Below, one piece after another: positions 38,396 through 50,700 of a DNA stretch of 64,000 bases; the first letter of the stretch is position 1, and each line of letters begins with the position of its first letter. Where the stretch lies: assembly GCA_040719455.1 (NCBI GenBank), contig JBFDTN010000001.1, positions 124,001 through 188,000 of the forward strand, in the 5' to 3' direction. The stretch comes from Streptococcus pneumoniae (GTDB taxonomy: Bacteria > Bacillota > Bacilli > Lactobacillales > Streptococcaceae). The notes under the pieces are model-generated. The model searched no databases and was not told the DNA's origin. It saw only the letters and a list, made by a program, of their open reading frames with translations. The position numbers and the translations under genes are program-made.

Positions 38396-38402
38396 CTAGA
38401 GA

Positions 38403-38437
38403 GACTCTCTTTTTCGATATGGAAAAGAGAGTTTTTT
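38403..38437 (+). terminator. Terminator of the rnc-smc-ftsY operon
   Basis: Stem ACTCTCTTTT / AAAAGAGAGT with a short loop and T6, 8 bp after the ftsY stop. Confidence 0.85.
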
Positions 38438-38485
38438 GATTTCTTTAGAAAATCATGCAGAAAGTTCCCTCATCATCCGAATTTT

Positions 38486-38494
38486 TGCTATAAT
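38486..38494 (+). promoter_or_regulatory. Extended -10 promoter giving a leaderless mRNA (msrC)
   Basis: TG-C-TATAAT at 38486-38494 ends 6 nt before the ATG at 38501. The normal start site 6-7 nt after the -10 would be the A of the ATG. There is no Shine-Dalgarno sequence. Confidence 0.65.
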
Positions 38495-38500
38495 AGACTC

Positions 38501-38998
38501 ATGAAACAAAGAGAAAAACAATCCAATTATGAATTATTAGTCGCTCAATTAGAAGCCTTGTTGGAAGGCGAGACCAATCCCTTGCCAAATTTATCCAATG
38601 CAAGTGCGCTTTTAAAACAGGCTCTTCCTAATTCTGTATTTACAGGTTTTTATTTGTATGACGGAGTTGAATTACTACTTGGACCTTTCCAAGGTGGGGT
38701 GTCCTGCGTCCATATTCCTCTAGGAAAAGGGGTTTGCGGAGAAGTTGCAGAAAAAGAGGAGACCATGATTGTCCCTGATGTCCGTGAACATGCCAATTAT
38801 ATCGCATGTGACAGTGCAGCCCGTAGTGAAATTGTCGTGCCAATGGTGAAAGATGGTCAGCTCATTGGAGTTTTAGATCTTGATTCCCATGTCGTTGCTG
38901 ATTATGATGAGCTTGACCAAGCTTACTTGGAACGTTTTGTAGCGATTTTACTTGAGAAAACAAACTGGGACTTTTCAATGTTTGGAGAAAATCGCTAA
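38501..38998 (+). CDS. msrC: GAF-domain free methionine-(R)-sulfoxide reductase
   Basis: 165 residues, one GAF domain. The fRMsr cysteines are visible in [17 protein letters not shown] and [25 protein letters not shown] follows. It reduces free Met-R-sulfoxide with thioredoxin. The gene appears leaderless (see its promoter). Its stop overlaps the dnaX start by one base (TAATG), so dnaX is translationally coupled to it, an order conserved in streptococci. Confidence 0.9.
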   Translation: MKQREKQSNYELLVAQLEALLEGETNPLPNLSNASALLKQALPNSVFTGFYLYDGVELLLGPFQGGVSCVHIPLGKGVCGEVAEKEETMIVPDVREHANYIACDSAARSEIVVPMVKDGQLIGVLDLDSHVVADYDELDQAYLERFVAILLEKTNWDFSMFGENR

Positions 38999-40671
38999 TG
39001 TATCAAGCCCTTTATCGCAAGTACCGTAGCCAGACCTTTGGGCAAATGGTGGGGCAAGATGTCATTGCAAGGACCTTAAAGCAGGCTGTGGAGCAGGGCA
39101 AGATTAGCCATGCCTATCTCTTTTCAGGACCTCGTGGGACTGGAAAGACCAGTGCAGCAAAGATTTTTGCGAAAGCCATGAACTGCCCTAACCAAGTGGG
39201 GGGCGAGCCTTGCAACGAATGTTATATTTGTAAATCCATTACTGAAGGGAGTCTCGAAGATGTCATTGAAATTGATGCCGCTTCTAATAACGGAGTTGAT
39301 GAAATCCGTGATATTCGTGATAAATCAACCTATGCTCCCAGTATCGCAAAGCACAAGGTCTATATCATTGATGAGGTTCACATGCTCTCCACAGGAGCGT
39401 TCAATGCGCTGCTTAAAACTCTTGAAGAGCCAACGGAAAATGTGGTCTTTATCCTTGCTACGACAGAGTTGCATAAGATTCCCGCAACGATTTTGTCGCG
39501 CGTGCAACGGTTTGAGTTTAAATCGATTCAAACAAAGGCGATTGAAGAGCATTTGGCTGGTATTTTAAAGAAAGAGAACTTGGCATTTGAGCGAGAAGCT
39601 CTGGCTTTGATTGCGAGAAGGGCAGAAGGCGGGATGCGTGATGCCCTCTCCATTTTGGATCAGGCACTGAGCCTTGCACAGGGAGAGAGCTTGAGCGTTG
39701 GCATTGCTGAAGAAATGACAGGTTCTATCAGCTTAGGCGCCTTAGACACTTATGTTGCCGCTCTTTTTGCGCATGATACTCAGAAAGCTCTTGAGCAGCT
39801 CAATGTCATCTTTGACAGTGGGAAAAATATGGCTCGCTTTGTGACGGATTTGCTTCAGTATCTGAGAGACTTGCTGATTGTCCAGACAGGTGGTGAAAAT
39901 ACTCACATGAGTAGCTTATTTCAGGAAAATCTCTCAGCCCCTCAAGAGCGGATTTTCAGCATGATTGATCAAGCGACTGAAAGTCTGGGAGAGATTAAGG
40001 CAAGTTTGCAGCCAAAGATTTATACAGAGATGATGACCATGAAGCTGGCAAAAGAAGCAACTTCTAGTCTTGATTCGACTCATTTGCACGATGAGCTTGC
40101 TCAGCTTCGCCAAGAAGTGGCTAGTCTCAAACAGGAATTGTCGCAATTAGCAGCAGGACAAGTGGTGAAGAAACCAGCTCCACTTCCAGCTTCTTCCAAA
40201 GCCAGCAAGGGATACCGAGTCGATCGCGCCAAGGTTCATGCTATTTTGCAAGAGGCTGTGGAAAATCCAGACTTGGCTCGGCAAAATCTCATACGCCTAC
40301 AAGAGTCTTGGGGAGAAATCATCGAGAACTTAGGAGGAGCAGATAAGGCTTTGCTCGTTGGCTCTCTGCCTGTGGCTGCCAATGAACGCCATGCTATCCT
40401 AGCCTTTGAGTCTGCCTTTAATGCCGAGCAGACTATGAAACGAGACAATCTCAACACCATGTTTGGCAATCTTCTCAGTCGAGCAGCTGGCTTTTCTCCA
40501 GATATCTTAGCCTTGTCTATGGAAGACTGGACTCAGATTCGGGCAGAATTCTCAGCTAAGGCAAGAAGTAAAAAACAAGGTGAGGTGGATACGCCAGAAA
40601 AACAGGAAGAAAGTTTGATTCCAGATGGCTTTGAATTTCTTGCCGAAAAAATTACAGTTCAGGAGGATTAG
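38998..40671 (+). CDS. dnaX: DNA polymerase III subunits gamma/tau
   Basis: 557 residues. AAA+ domain with Walker A GPRGTGKTSAAK, zinc knuckle CPNQVGGEPCNECYIC, Walker B VYIIDEVHMLS and sensor LATTELHKIPATILSR; domain III oligomerisation region to ~365 and a tau-specific C-terminal part. It is the clamp-loader ATPase of the replisome. No obvious programmed frameshift slippery site was noticed. Confidence 0.97.
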   Translation: MYQALYRKYRSQTFGQMVGQDVIARTLKQAVEQGKISHAYLFSGPRGTGKTSAAKIFAKAMNCPNQVGGEPCNECYICKSITEGSLEDVIEIDAASNNGVDEIRDIRDKSTYAPSIAKHKVYIIDEVHMLSTGAFNALLKTLEEPTENVVFILATTELHKIPATILSRVQRFEFKSIQTKAIEEHLAGILKKENLAFEREALALIARRAEGGMRDALSILDQALSLAQGESLSVGIAEEMTGSISLGALDTYVAALFAHDTQKALEQLNVIFDSGKNMARFVTDLLQYLRDLLIVQTGGENTHMSSLFQENLSAPQERIFSMIDQATESLGEIKASLQPKIYTEMMTMKLAKEATSSLDSTHLHDELAQLRQEVASLKQELSQLAAGQVVKKPAPLPASSKASKGYRVDRAKVHAILQEAVENPDLARQNLIRLQESWGEIIENLGGADKALLVGSLPVAANERHAILAFESAFNAEQTMKRDNLNTMFGNLLSRAAGFSPDILALSMEDWTQIRAEFSAKARSKKQGEVDTPEKQEESLIPDGFEFLAEKITVQED

Positions 40672-40701
40672 AAGGAGGGGAACTCCTTTGTTAGACAATC
40701 A

Positions 40702-40896
40702 ATGAACAAGGGACAAATAATCACAATGGCGATTTTTACAGCTATTGAAACTTATTTTTTCAACCAAGCTATGATGACAGAACGCTATTTGATGGCTGGA
40801 TTTTGGGGCTTTTTGGTAGCTCGCAATCTCCAAGTCAGCTATGTGATGGGAAAAATCATGATGAGTATCGATCGCCATATTCAAAAGAAGAAATAA
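40702..40896 (+). CDS. DUF3272 family small membrane protein
   Basis: 64 residues: one or two hydrophobic segments (ITMAIFTAIETYFF, GFWGFLVARNLQVSYVMG) and a Lys tail. Matches DUF3272, regularly found directly after dnaX in streptococci. Function unknown. GGAGGGG lies too far upstream (over 20 bp) to be an ideal ribosome site. Confidence 0.75.
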   Translation: MNKGQIITMAIFTAIETYFFNQAMMTERYLMAGFWGFLVARNLQVSYVMGKIMMSIDRHIQKKK

Positions 40897-40903
40897 TGAA
40901 GTC

Positions 40904-41390
40904 GAGGTTGGGACAAAAGTACCCAACTTCTTTATTTTTACAGTTTGAACAGTTTGACGCAGTCTTGTCGCTGGGTTCAATGCATCAGTGGAGCTATTTA
41001 CGAGAACAGAAAGTTGTGATCAACTTATCCAAAACGTTGATAAATCAATATTCTATGAGAAGGAGCTAGCGAACTTGTCTTCGCTAGCTCTATTTCCAAT
41101 CTTTCACAATTCTCAATTGTAAAAGCGTCAACTTGTGGGATACTAACAGTCCAGTGGACTCTTAGTACCCGAGCTTGGAAATTCGAAAGCGAGGCTAGTC
41201 CAGTGGACTGTTAATACCTGAGCTTGGAAACTCAAAAGCGAGGCTAGTCCAGTGACTGTTCATACCTGAGCTTGGAAACTCAAAAGCGAGGCTAGTCCAG
41301 TGACTGTTCATACCTGAGCCTAAAAATTGGAAAGCGAAGACTACAAAATTGATTTCTGCGAAATCACGATTGAGTCCCATTCCCATTTTT
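40904..41390. repeat. Hairpin-rich intergenic repeat, copy 2 (expanded)
   Basis: Same order of parts as copy 1: TTGGGACAAAAGT, AACGTTGATAAATCAA, CTAGCGAA...TTCGCTAG, TTTCACAATTCTCAATTGT, CCAGTGG palindromes and ATTTCTGCGAAAT...GAGTCCCA. It is longer because its CCAGTGG portion is tandemly repeated (41140-41336). Confidence 0.8.
41140..41336. repeat. Four tandem 48-51-bp repeats carrying CCAGTG(G) palindromes
   Basis: Units begin at about 41140, 41191, 41240 and 41288; each reads GAGGCTAGTCCAGTG...CTG, TACCTGAGCTTGGAAA, CAAAAGC. Units 3 and 4 lost a G in the palindrome core, giving CCAGTGACTG. Confidence 0.9.
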
Positions 41391-41571
41391 TATATAAACT
41401 ACTGTAATTAATGTTTTTGAAATATCGATAGAGATATATTAGTATTGATACATCGGTAAAAAATGAGTAAAATTATCCAATCATCAGTAGTAATTCTGAT
41501 TTCATTTTGTTATTATTTGCAGGACAAGTTATGATAGGAAAAAGTGACTTATATCTTTATATAGTCATTTA

Positions 41572-41663
41572 GTTTTTTTGATTACGTTGTTAACTCGTCT
41601 TAGCTAAACAAAGTTCTGTCTATGACCGTTGTCTCGTACTAATCAAAACTAAACAATTATAAA
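41572..41663 (+). repeat. Dispersed intergenic repeat, copy D
   Basis: Contains GATTACGTTGTTAACTCGTC, AAGTTCTGTCTATGACC and TTGTCTCGTACTAATC. It aligns with copy E and with the left part of copy C. It lies 60-150 bp upstream of the adhesin 2 start. I could not pick a convincing promoter for adhesin 2 in 41401-41720. Confidence 0.7.
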
Positions 41664-41723
41664 GGCACAGTAGAGCATTTTTCCCATAAAACTGAGTCAG
41701 AATAAAAAGAAGGAGGAAAAATG

Positions 41724-44700
41724 ATGTTTTATCGAAAAAAAGATCGTTTTTCAATTCGCAAATTCAAAGTAGGCGTAGGCTCCGTTTTCTTAGGTTCATT
41801 TTTATTAGGTACTCCTCAAGTATATGCTGATGATGCAGTAGAAATGAAAGCAGAAACAGAAGTGGTGTCTTCTACGATGGAAGATACAGATAAACCTGTG
41901 GCACCAGAAAGTCCAGTGCTATCTAAAGATTCATCTGAGGTATTTTTGACACCGGCAATGTCAGATGATACTATTGTCAAAGTAGCAGAAGTGTCAAGTG
42001 TAGATGGTGCTACAACGGACGTAGTAGCTTCTACGTCTGAGGAGAGCGTTTCTCAAAATGCTTCTGTATCAACTGTGACCAGCCCTAAAAAGACAGAGAC
42101 TCGTCCGACTGGCTCTAGTACAACAGTGAAATCAGAAGTTCCTTCGAATGCATCTAGCACTGAAATACAGAATAAAGAAGAAGTGAACGGTCTTTCCGTT
42201 TCGCAAGTAACACCAGATTCAAGCGTAACAGATTCAGACACTAAGGAGCAAGCAAGTCCAGAAGTTTCCGCTCCTAAAGATATGCTAACAGTAGCGAGAA
42301 CTCAGACTCCAGAGGAAATAACGGCATCTGCTTTGCCTTCTTCAGAATTAAAAGCTAGCTATGATCGCTTGAATGAAGCGACAGATGCTGCTGCGTTAGA
42401 ATTGATGGCTAAAAAAGCAAGACGCGCACAACAACGAAGCACAACCTTTCCAAATGAAGGTAAAGCCATCCCAACAGGAGCAGGTTTCCGAGCGGATGTG
42501 GCAGCATCTCTTTTGACAGAGCCATCAACGATCGTAAGACCAGCTAATACTGTTTTGGATAAAGATGGTTTTGATGTTTTAAAGCGTTTTAGTAATAAAC
42601 CAGGTATCGTGTATGTGCAAAATGCAGGAACTCGTACAACCAATGATAAGAATATTACAGAGAAACAAAAGAGTGTAACCATTTATGAAGTAGATACTAA
42701 TACTGGTAAAATGACTCCAGTATCAACCAGTGTTCTTGACGATGGTACTCAAGTCTTAGACCATATTGCAAAATTGCGTGATGAACAAAAGATTAAACCA
42801 GGAGATAACGGTAACCCTGCTTATGTACAAATGAATGGTTTAGGCTTATCTCAAGATGGTCGTTATGCATATGCATTTGGCTTCACATCGAATATCAATG
42901 AAGAGGATAGAACAACTCTCAATGGTATCTATCGCTATGATATGCAATCAAAAAAGTGGAGTTTAGTAAGTAATGCTTCAAATTGGGATGCAAATTTTGC
43001 TCGATTAAAAACCAATTCTTGGACAGCAGGAGCGATTAATCCAGCTGATGGAAAGTATTATTTTGGTACCTATACTCGTCAGTATGACCCTAATTTTTCA
43101 ACTGTTCAATTTGGAAATACAAACGACTTCACCTCTAAAGTTACAACGGTAAGAGACGCTATCTCTAAAGATGCTTCGTTAACAGACGAACAAAAGAGAG
43201 ATATGATGGCAGAAAGTATCAAGAAAGGTGGTTTTGAATTTTACTTCCGCCTATTCTCTTACGATCCAGTTACACATAAAGTAAGCGATGTTGGTTACAC
43301 CAGCACTCATATTGTCGAGACAGGCTCATTTGACTGGACTCAGACGTATTGGTCGAGTCTTGCTCTTGGAAATGATATTGTCTTTGATGCAGAAGGAAAT
43401 GCTAAAATTACACTGAATCAATTTGGTAAAAAAGAGTTTCAAGTGTTAGATATTTCAAAAGATGAAATAGCTAAAGGAGTAGCTGCGAACAATAAATATA
43501 CGAACTTGAATTCTACTTTGTCGAAAAAGATAGCCATTACCTTAGCAGACGGTAATGCTCTCCCTGCTGATGCTTGGGCAATGGGAGGAGCTGCTCTTGA
43601 TAACAATGGGAATTTTTATCTGACTGATTCGCTAAATGTTATCAAGAGTTATTCTGACTTTAGCGGGACGACTTTACCATTTACAAGGAAAGATGACGAT
43701 AAAAGTCTTAGTGCTTGGGGAGATGCGGCATCGATCTTTGGATCAGTAGGAACTGGTAGTGTTAGACGTGAGTATTATATTGAAAATACAGACACTATTT
43801 TAGAGGGACAAGTAGGAACGATTGTCAACGGGAAATTTGTCTCTCAGGATAAAGCAACAACAGGCAAAGAAAATATTGCAGAAAAGTTAGAATATTATAA
43901 AGTATATGAATCGTTGAATGTTCCTCAAGCTATTCAAGCTAAAAATGGTGATGTTTACATACTTGTTAAGAATCAAGAAGGTAATGCTACCTTAAAATAT
44001 GGTTCTGACTTAGAAACTGGTCAAGTTACAAAAGATGAACAGGTTATTAAATATCAATATAAAAAACTAACTGGCGACGTTATCCTTCACTATGTAGATA
44101 CAGACGGACACGTACTTCAGCCAAACCATCATTTGAAAGATGATGTACCAGTAGGAGAAAAATATGAAGTGACAAAAGGAACTTCAGACTATCCGAATAC
44201 GATTGAAAAAGATGATATCGTTTACAAAGCTAAAGAAATCTCTGCTGATGGTATTGTCAATAAAGTAAAAGTTGCGACGGAAAATGTTACATTAGAGCAA
44301 ACTGGTGACGTTATTGCCGGCAAGAAAAATATTGTCTATGTCTACGAACCAACAGGTTCTGTGGTGATTCACTATGTCAATACCAAAGGTGAAATCATCA
44401 AAAAAGAAGTCCAAGATAACGTAACCAATGCAACAATCGGTACTGCTTATAATGCGACTGAAAATGGTGAAAAACCAGAGACAATCACCCACGGTGGTAA
44501 GACTTACAAAATCAAAGAAACGAATACCACAGGGACAGTAGGTACGACTGCTATCGTAACACCAAATGCGACAAACTTCATTGGGGAAGAAATGAGTACT
44601 ATTCAAACACCAGGTAAAACGCATGTTATCTATGTGTATGAGGAAGTACCAACAGAACCTTCAACACCAGACAAACAAGCAGCAACTATCACTTACTATG

Positions 44701-47700
44701 ATGTAACAACTGGTGAAAAAGTACAACTTGGCAGTGTGGATAAGGAAAGTGGTGTAGTTGGTGGGAAAGCTGCCTACACAACTACGAAACGTATCAAAGA
44801 GTATGAAGACAAAGGTTATGAGCTTGTCAATGATGGTGTGCCAATTCCAATCATCTTTGACAATGAAAAAGACGCTTCAGAAGCTGATCCAACTCAGAAA
44901 TATGAAGTGCTCTTGAGTCATGCGATTGTGCCAGTTGATCCAGCTAGTCCGAAAGATCCAAATGAGCCAATCAATCCAAAAGATCCAAGTTCACCAAAAT
45001 GGCCAGTGATTGAAGAAGCTCAAGTGAAACGTACAGCAACACGTACCATTCGCTATCGTTATGCAGATAAACCAGGATTAGATCAAGAAGCAGTCTTTGA
45101 AGATGTTGTTCAAACAGTAGAATTCAAACGTGCTGCTAATGTTGATAAAGTGACTGGAAAAGTTGTATCTTATGGTCAATGGGAAGCTGTGGTTGCAGAA
45201 ATTCCAGAAAAAGCATCACCAACAAAAGAAGGATACATCTTTGATAAAGATGCGCCAAAAGAAACAGCAACCATCTCTGAAGATGGCACTATTTCTGGCA
45301 TCCATGATCAGTTGATTCTTTACAAGAAAAATGATGTAAAAACAGGTTCAGTCGTTGTTAAATACGAAGACACTGAGGGTCATAAAATTGCTGAAGATGA
45401 AGTTGACACACCTGAATCACCAGTAGGAACTAAATATGAAACATACGATCAAATAGAAGAGATCATTACAAAAGACGACAAAGATGTGTACTACCTCAAA
45501 GAATTGAAGAAGGGCTCAGCTAATGAATCTGGTGAAGTTGTTGAAGGTGTCACAACTGTTACATATGTATATGAAAAAGCTGGTTTTGTTGAAGTTAAAT
45601 ACGTTGATGAAACTGGTACAGAAATCAAAGCAACCGTAGGTGCGGTTAAATATGCCAAACCAGGTAGCAACTATGATACGACAACTACTACTCTTCGTCC
45701 AACAAAAATTACGACACAAGACGGTAAAGTCTATGAATTAGTCTCAGAAGGTTCTTATACTGTTGGATCAGTAGATAGTGTGGGTCACTTAACAAGCACA
45801 GATAACGTTGATGGTCGGGTAGAAGCTGGTAAAACAAAATCCATCACCTATGTCTATAAAGAGGTGAAAAACGATGTTCCAACCCCTCCAAAAGCAGCTA
45901 ATACAGGCTCAGTCGTTGTTCATTATGTCAATACTGAGGGTGAAGTGATTCACGCAGACTACAAAGATACGACAGATGCCCCTGTGGGTACGGAGTATAA
46001 TGCTGCTGAAACTCAGTTGGAAAAACCTGACTACATTCGTTTTGGTGGTAAGACTTACAAGTATAAGGAATTTACAAATTCAAACCACGTGAATAACAAA
46101 GTGATTGTGCCTCGTAGTGATTATGATTTCATTGGGCCAGAAAAATCAACTGTTTCATCAGGAACCACTCATGTGATTTACGTCTATGAAGAAGTGAAAG
46201 AGGATGTTCCAACAATTCCAGAGCCGATTAAGACAGGAGCAGTTCTTGTACGTTATGTAGATATTAACGGTGAATCTATTAAAGATCCTGTCTTTGATGA
46301 GAAGAATCAGCCAGAAGGAATTGCCTATGATACGACAGACGACAATCGTCCAACCACTGTCTTAGGCAAAGATGGTCAGATTTATGAAATTGTAGGAGCA
46401 GGTGAACAAAACGTTGGAATGGTTGACCACCATGGACGACTAACAGCTCCAGCAGGGGGGCAATTCTGGAAGCCATCAGACCCAGAAACTGGACTTGTGG
46501 AAGGTGACAAGATTAAGGAAATTACCTACGTCTATAAGCTAAAAGAAGTACCTAAAGCAGAAATCAAGAAAGGCTCCGTCATTGTTCGATATGAAGACAC
46601 TGAAGGCAATGAGATTAATACCCCTGCTCAAGACACCATAGATGCACCAGTAGGAACTCCTTATGAGACCTTTGATAATAGGCTTGAAGTCATCCATTCT
46701 GATAATACAGCAACAAATGCGACAGATGTTTATTATTTGAAAGAAGTGAAGTCAAATTCAGCTTCTGAAACAGGCATAGTGACTGAAGGAACTACGACGG
46801 TTACTTACGTCTATGAAAAAGGTGGTTCGGTTGTTGTTAACTATGTTGATGAAAATGGCAAAGAAATTCAGCAGACAAAACGTGTGCTATCAGATGCTAA
46901 ACCAGGTTCATACTACAATGTGACAACAACAAATATTCGCCCAACACAAATCACAACAGAGGATGGGAAGATTTATGAATTAGTTCCAGCAGGAGAGTAT
47001 GCTGTTGGTAAGGTCGATAGTATCGGACATTTGACAACAACAGATGCTGTTGAAAGTCATATTGAAGCGAACAAGCTCAAATCAGTTACTTATGTTTACA
47101 AACTAAAAGAATCGACAATAACACCTCCAGCAGAAGCTCCTAAGACAGGAACTGTACTTGTGCATTATGTGAATACAAATGGGGATGAAATTCATGCAAA
47201 ATACTATGACACTATCAATGCCCCTATTGGTACGGAATATAATACTGCCGAGTCAGATGTTGAAAAGCCGAAATTCATCAATTTTGAAGGTAAGACTTAT
47301 AAGTATAAAGGAACAGAGGAGACTACAAATATCATTAATGGTAAGGTGATTGTTCCTAATACGCTGCAAGACTACATTCGTTCTGAGAAATCAACAGTAT
47401 TATCAGGAACGGTTCATGTTATTTACGTCTATGAAGAAGTGAAAGAGGAAGTTCCACCAACTCCAGATACCAAGCTTGGTTCGGTTGTTGTTCGTTACGT
47501 AGATGAAAATGGTAAAGAAATCAAGGACGAAGTTCCAGATACGATGGATGCGCCAGAAGGTACACGCTACGAAACTTACGACAAGAAAGAAAACATCATT
47601 ACGACTAAAGAAGGGGATGTTTACTACTTCAAGACGGTGGATGAACAGTCAGCTCCTGAAGCAGGAAATGTGAAAGAGGGTACAACTACTGTCACTTATG

Positions 47701-50700
47701 TCTATGAAAAAGCTGGAAATGTTGTTGTAAATTACAAGGACAAAGAAGGTAATGCTATTCAAGACCCTGTCAAAGATGAGGAAAACTCTAAGCCAGGTAC
47801 GCCATACGACACAATGGATAACCGTCCAGAGGAAATTAAGACGAAAGATGGTAAGACCTATAAACGTGTACCAGAGCTTACAGAAGGTGAAGAAACAGGT
47901 AAGGTCGTATCAGGTACAACAGAAGTGACCTATGTTTACGAAGAAGTCAAAGGTAAGGTTGTCGTTCACTATATCGATCTTGAAGGTAAGACGATTAAAG
48001 ACGATGTTGTGGATACACCAGAGACATCAACGGGAGTAGACTACGATACGAAAGACCATAAACCTGCAACCATTACAAAAGATGGTCACGAGTATGAGCT
48101 TCTTCCAGCATTGACCCAAGGTCAAGAAACAGGCAAGGTCGTATCAGGTACAACAGAAGTGACGTATGTCTATCGACTTAAAGAAATTCCTCCAACAGTA
48201 ACGCCTGCTAATAAAGTTGGTTCAGTTGTCATCCAGTATGTTAATACCAAAGGCGAAACAATCGCAACGGATGTGAAGGATACAGTGAATGCTAAAGTGG
48301 ATACTGACTATGACACAACTGACTACAAGCCAGAGAAGATCTATAAAGATGGTAAGGTTTACCATTATCGAGAAGTAAAAGAGGATTCCGCAGCTGAAAC
48401 AGGCAAGGTTCAAGAAGGTACACTTACAGTAACCTATGTGTATGAAGAGTATGGTAGCTACATTCCATATGTACCAAATGATCCTAAGAAACCAGATCCA
48501 AAGGATCCAAATCCTAAATACGATGAACCAAAAGTTCCGTATGACGATACGCCGAAGGATTCAAAAGATAACCCGCCATTGCCATTTATTCCAGGACATA
48601 CACCAAAAGCTCCCGATGGTAATCCGTTGAAGCCAAAAGATCCAAATAATCCAATGCGAGGCTACATCCCACCAAGGATCACAGATCCAAACGATCCATC
48701 ACAGGATACACCAGTGCCGTATGTACCAAATGGCAACTATGTACCACATATCAAAGATCCAGATCCAAATAAACCAAGTGATCCAGATAAAGTACCGTAT
48801 GATGATACACCGAACGATCCAAAAGATAATCCACCATTGCCATATGTACCAGGATATGAGCCAAAAGATCCGGCAGATCCAACTGGTGAGACACCTCTCA
48901 AACCAGTAGATCCAAAAGATCCTATGAAAGGCTACATTCCACCAACCATCACGGATCCAAATGACCCAACAAAGGACACCCCAGTACCGTACAAACCAGT
49001 GGGAACCGTAGTGGTTCGTTATGAAGATACTGAAGGTCATAGAATCGCAGATCAGGTGATAGATACACCAACATCTAAGGTAGATACATCCTACGATACA
49101 AGGGATCACAAACCAGTTGAAATCACATTTAATGGTGACAAGTACATTCTTGTACCACGTTTAACGAAAGGTGCAGAAGAAGGTAAAGTTGTCAAAGGTG
49201 AAACAGTTATCACTTATGTCTATCAAAAAGTGGCAAATTGGATTCCAGAAATCCCAGAAGTACCAAGGGAAAATCGTCCGAAGATTCCATATCCGTTTGA
49301 TCCAGAGAATCCAGATTCTCCGATTGATCCGACAAAACCAAACGATCCAACTAAACCAGATCAGCCACCGGTGATTCCAGATGTGCCAGACTACATCCCA
49401 GTAAATCCGAAGGATCCACATCAGCCGCTCAAGCCTGCTCCGAAAGATCCAAATAGTCCAGATGGCTATATCCCACCAGTTCCAGACAAGCCAGGTAACG
49501 ATATTTACATTCCGTATGTACCAGCTGGAACAGTGACTATTCACTATGTGGATGAAATGGGCAATTCTGTTCAGGAAGATAGAGTGGATACTCTAAAATC
49601 ACCAGTTGGAACTAGCTACAATGCTGCTGAAAACGAGATGGAAAAACCAAAAGAAATCACAAAAGATGGTAAAGTCTATGAATTTGTGAAGGTGAAAGAA
49701 GATTCTGCTCCTGTTGTTGGTCAAATTAAGCAAGGAAATATGGATGTTACCTATGTGTACAGACTGAAAACAAATCCACCAGTTGAAACCCCAGGTCAAT
49801 ACATTCCATATATTCCAGTAGATCCAACGAATCCAACGGCTCCAAATGATCCAATGACCCCTCCAGTGAATCCTGAAACAGGCAAGGAGATTCCACCGTT
49901 GCCTTATGATGAAACACCGGAGGATCCAAGTGATGATCCACGCTTACCAGATGTACCAGACTACATCCCAGTTGATCCGACAGATCCAAGTAAGCCATTG
50001 CCAAAAGATCCAAATGGTTGTTATATTCCACCAACACCGACGAATCCAAAAGTGAACACACCGATTCCATATTTGCCTGCTGGAACAGTGATTGTGAAAT
50101 ACAAGGATACAAAAGGTGGTGACATCAAAGATCCGATTGTAGATACCGAAAAATCATTGGTAGGAACAAGCTACGATACGACAGATCATCAAAATCCAAG
50201 CAATGAATTGACTAAGCCTGCAGAAATCATTCATCAAGGTGAACGATATATCCTTGTGCCAAGTCTTACACAAGGCCAAGAAAAGGGGATGGTTTCTAAA
50301 GGTGAAACTGTGGTAACGTATGTGTATCAAAAAGTGGCAAATTGGATTCCAGTGATTCCAAATGTGCCAGAAAAAGATCGTCCAAGTCTTCCATATCCAT
50401 TTGATCCAACTCATCCAAATGATCCAGTGGATCCGAAGAAACCTGCTCTACCACCAATTCCTCATGTACCGGGCTACACCCCGCACGATCCAGATGGAAA
50501 TCCGCTAAAACCAGTGGATCCAAATGATCCAACGAAGGGTTATATTCCTCCAGTACCAAAAGAACTGGAGAAAGATACCTATATTCCATATGTACCAAAT
50601 GATTCAGGACGTCCAACTCCTCCAGCTCAAGAAATGCCATCAAAACCAGTTCCAGATAAACCGAAGGAACCATCAAAACCAGTTCCAGATAAACCGAAAG

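Noticed and set aside
40089..40210. Possible programmed frameshift in dnaX giving gamma
   Set aside because: I saw no AAAAAAG-type slippery heptamer with downstream hairpin at a suitable place.
41195..41386. 63-codon minus-strand frame with repeated SLAFEFPSSGMNSHW
   Set aside because: Its repeats are just the translated 48-bp non-coding tandem array; no ribosome site.
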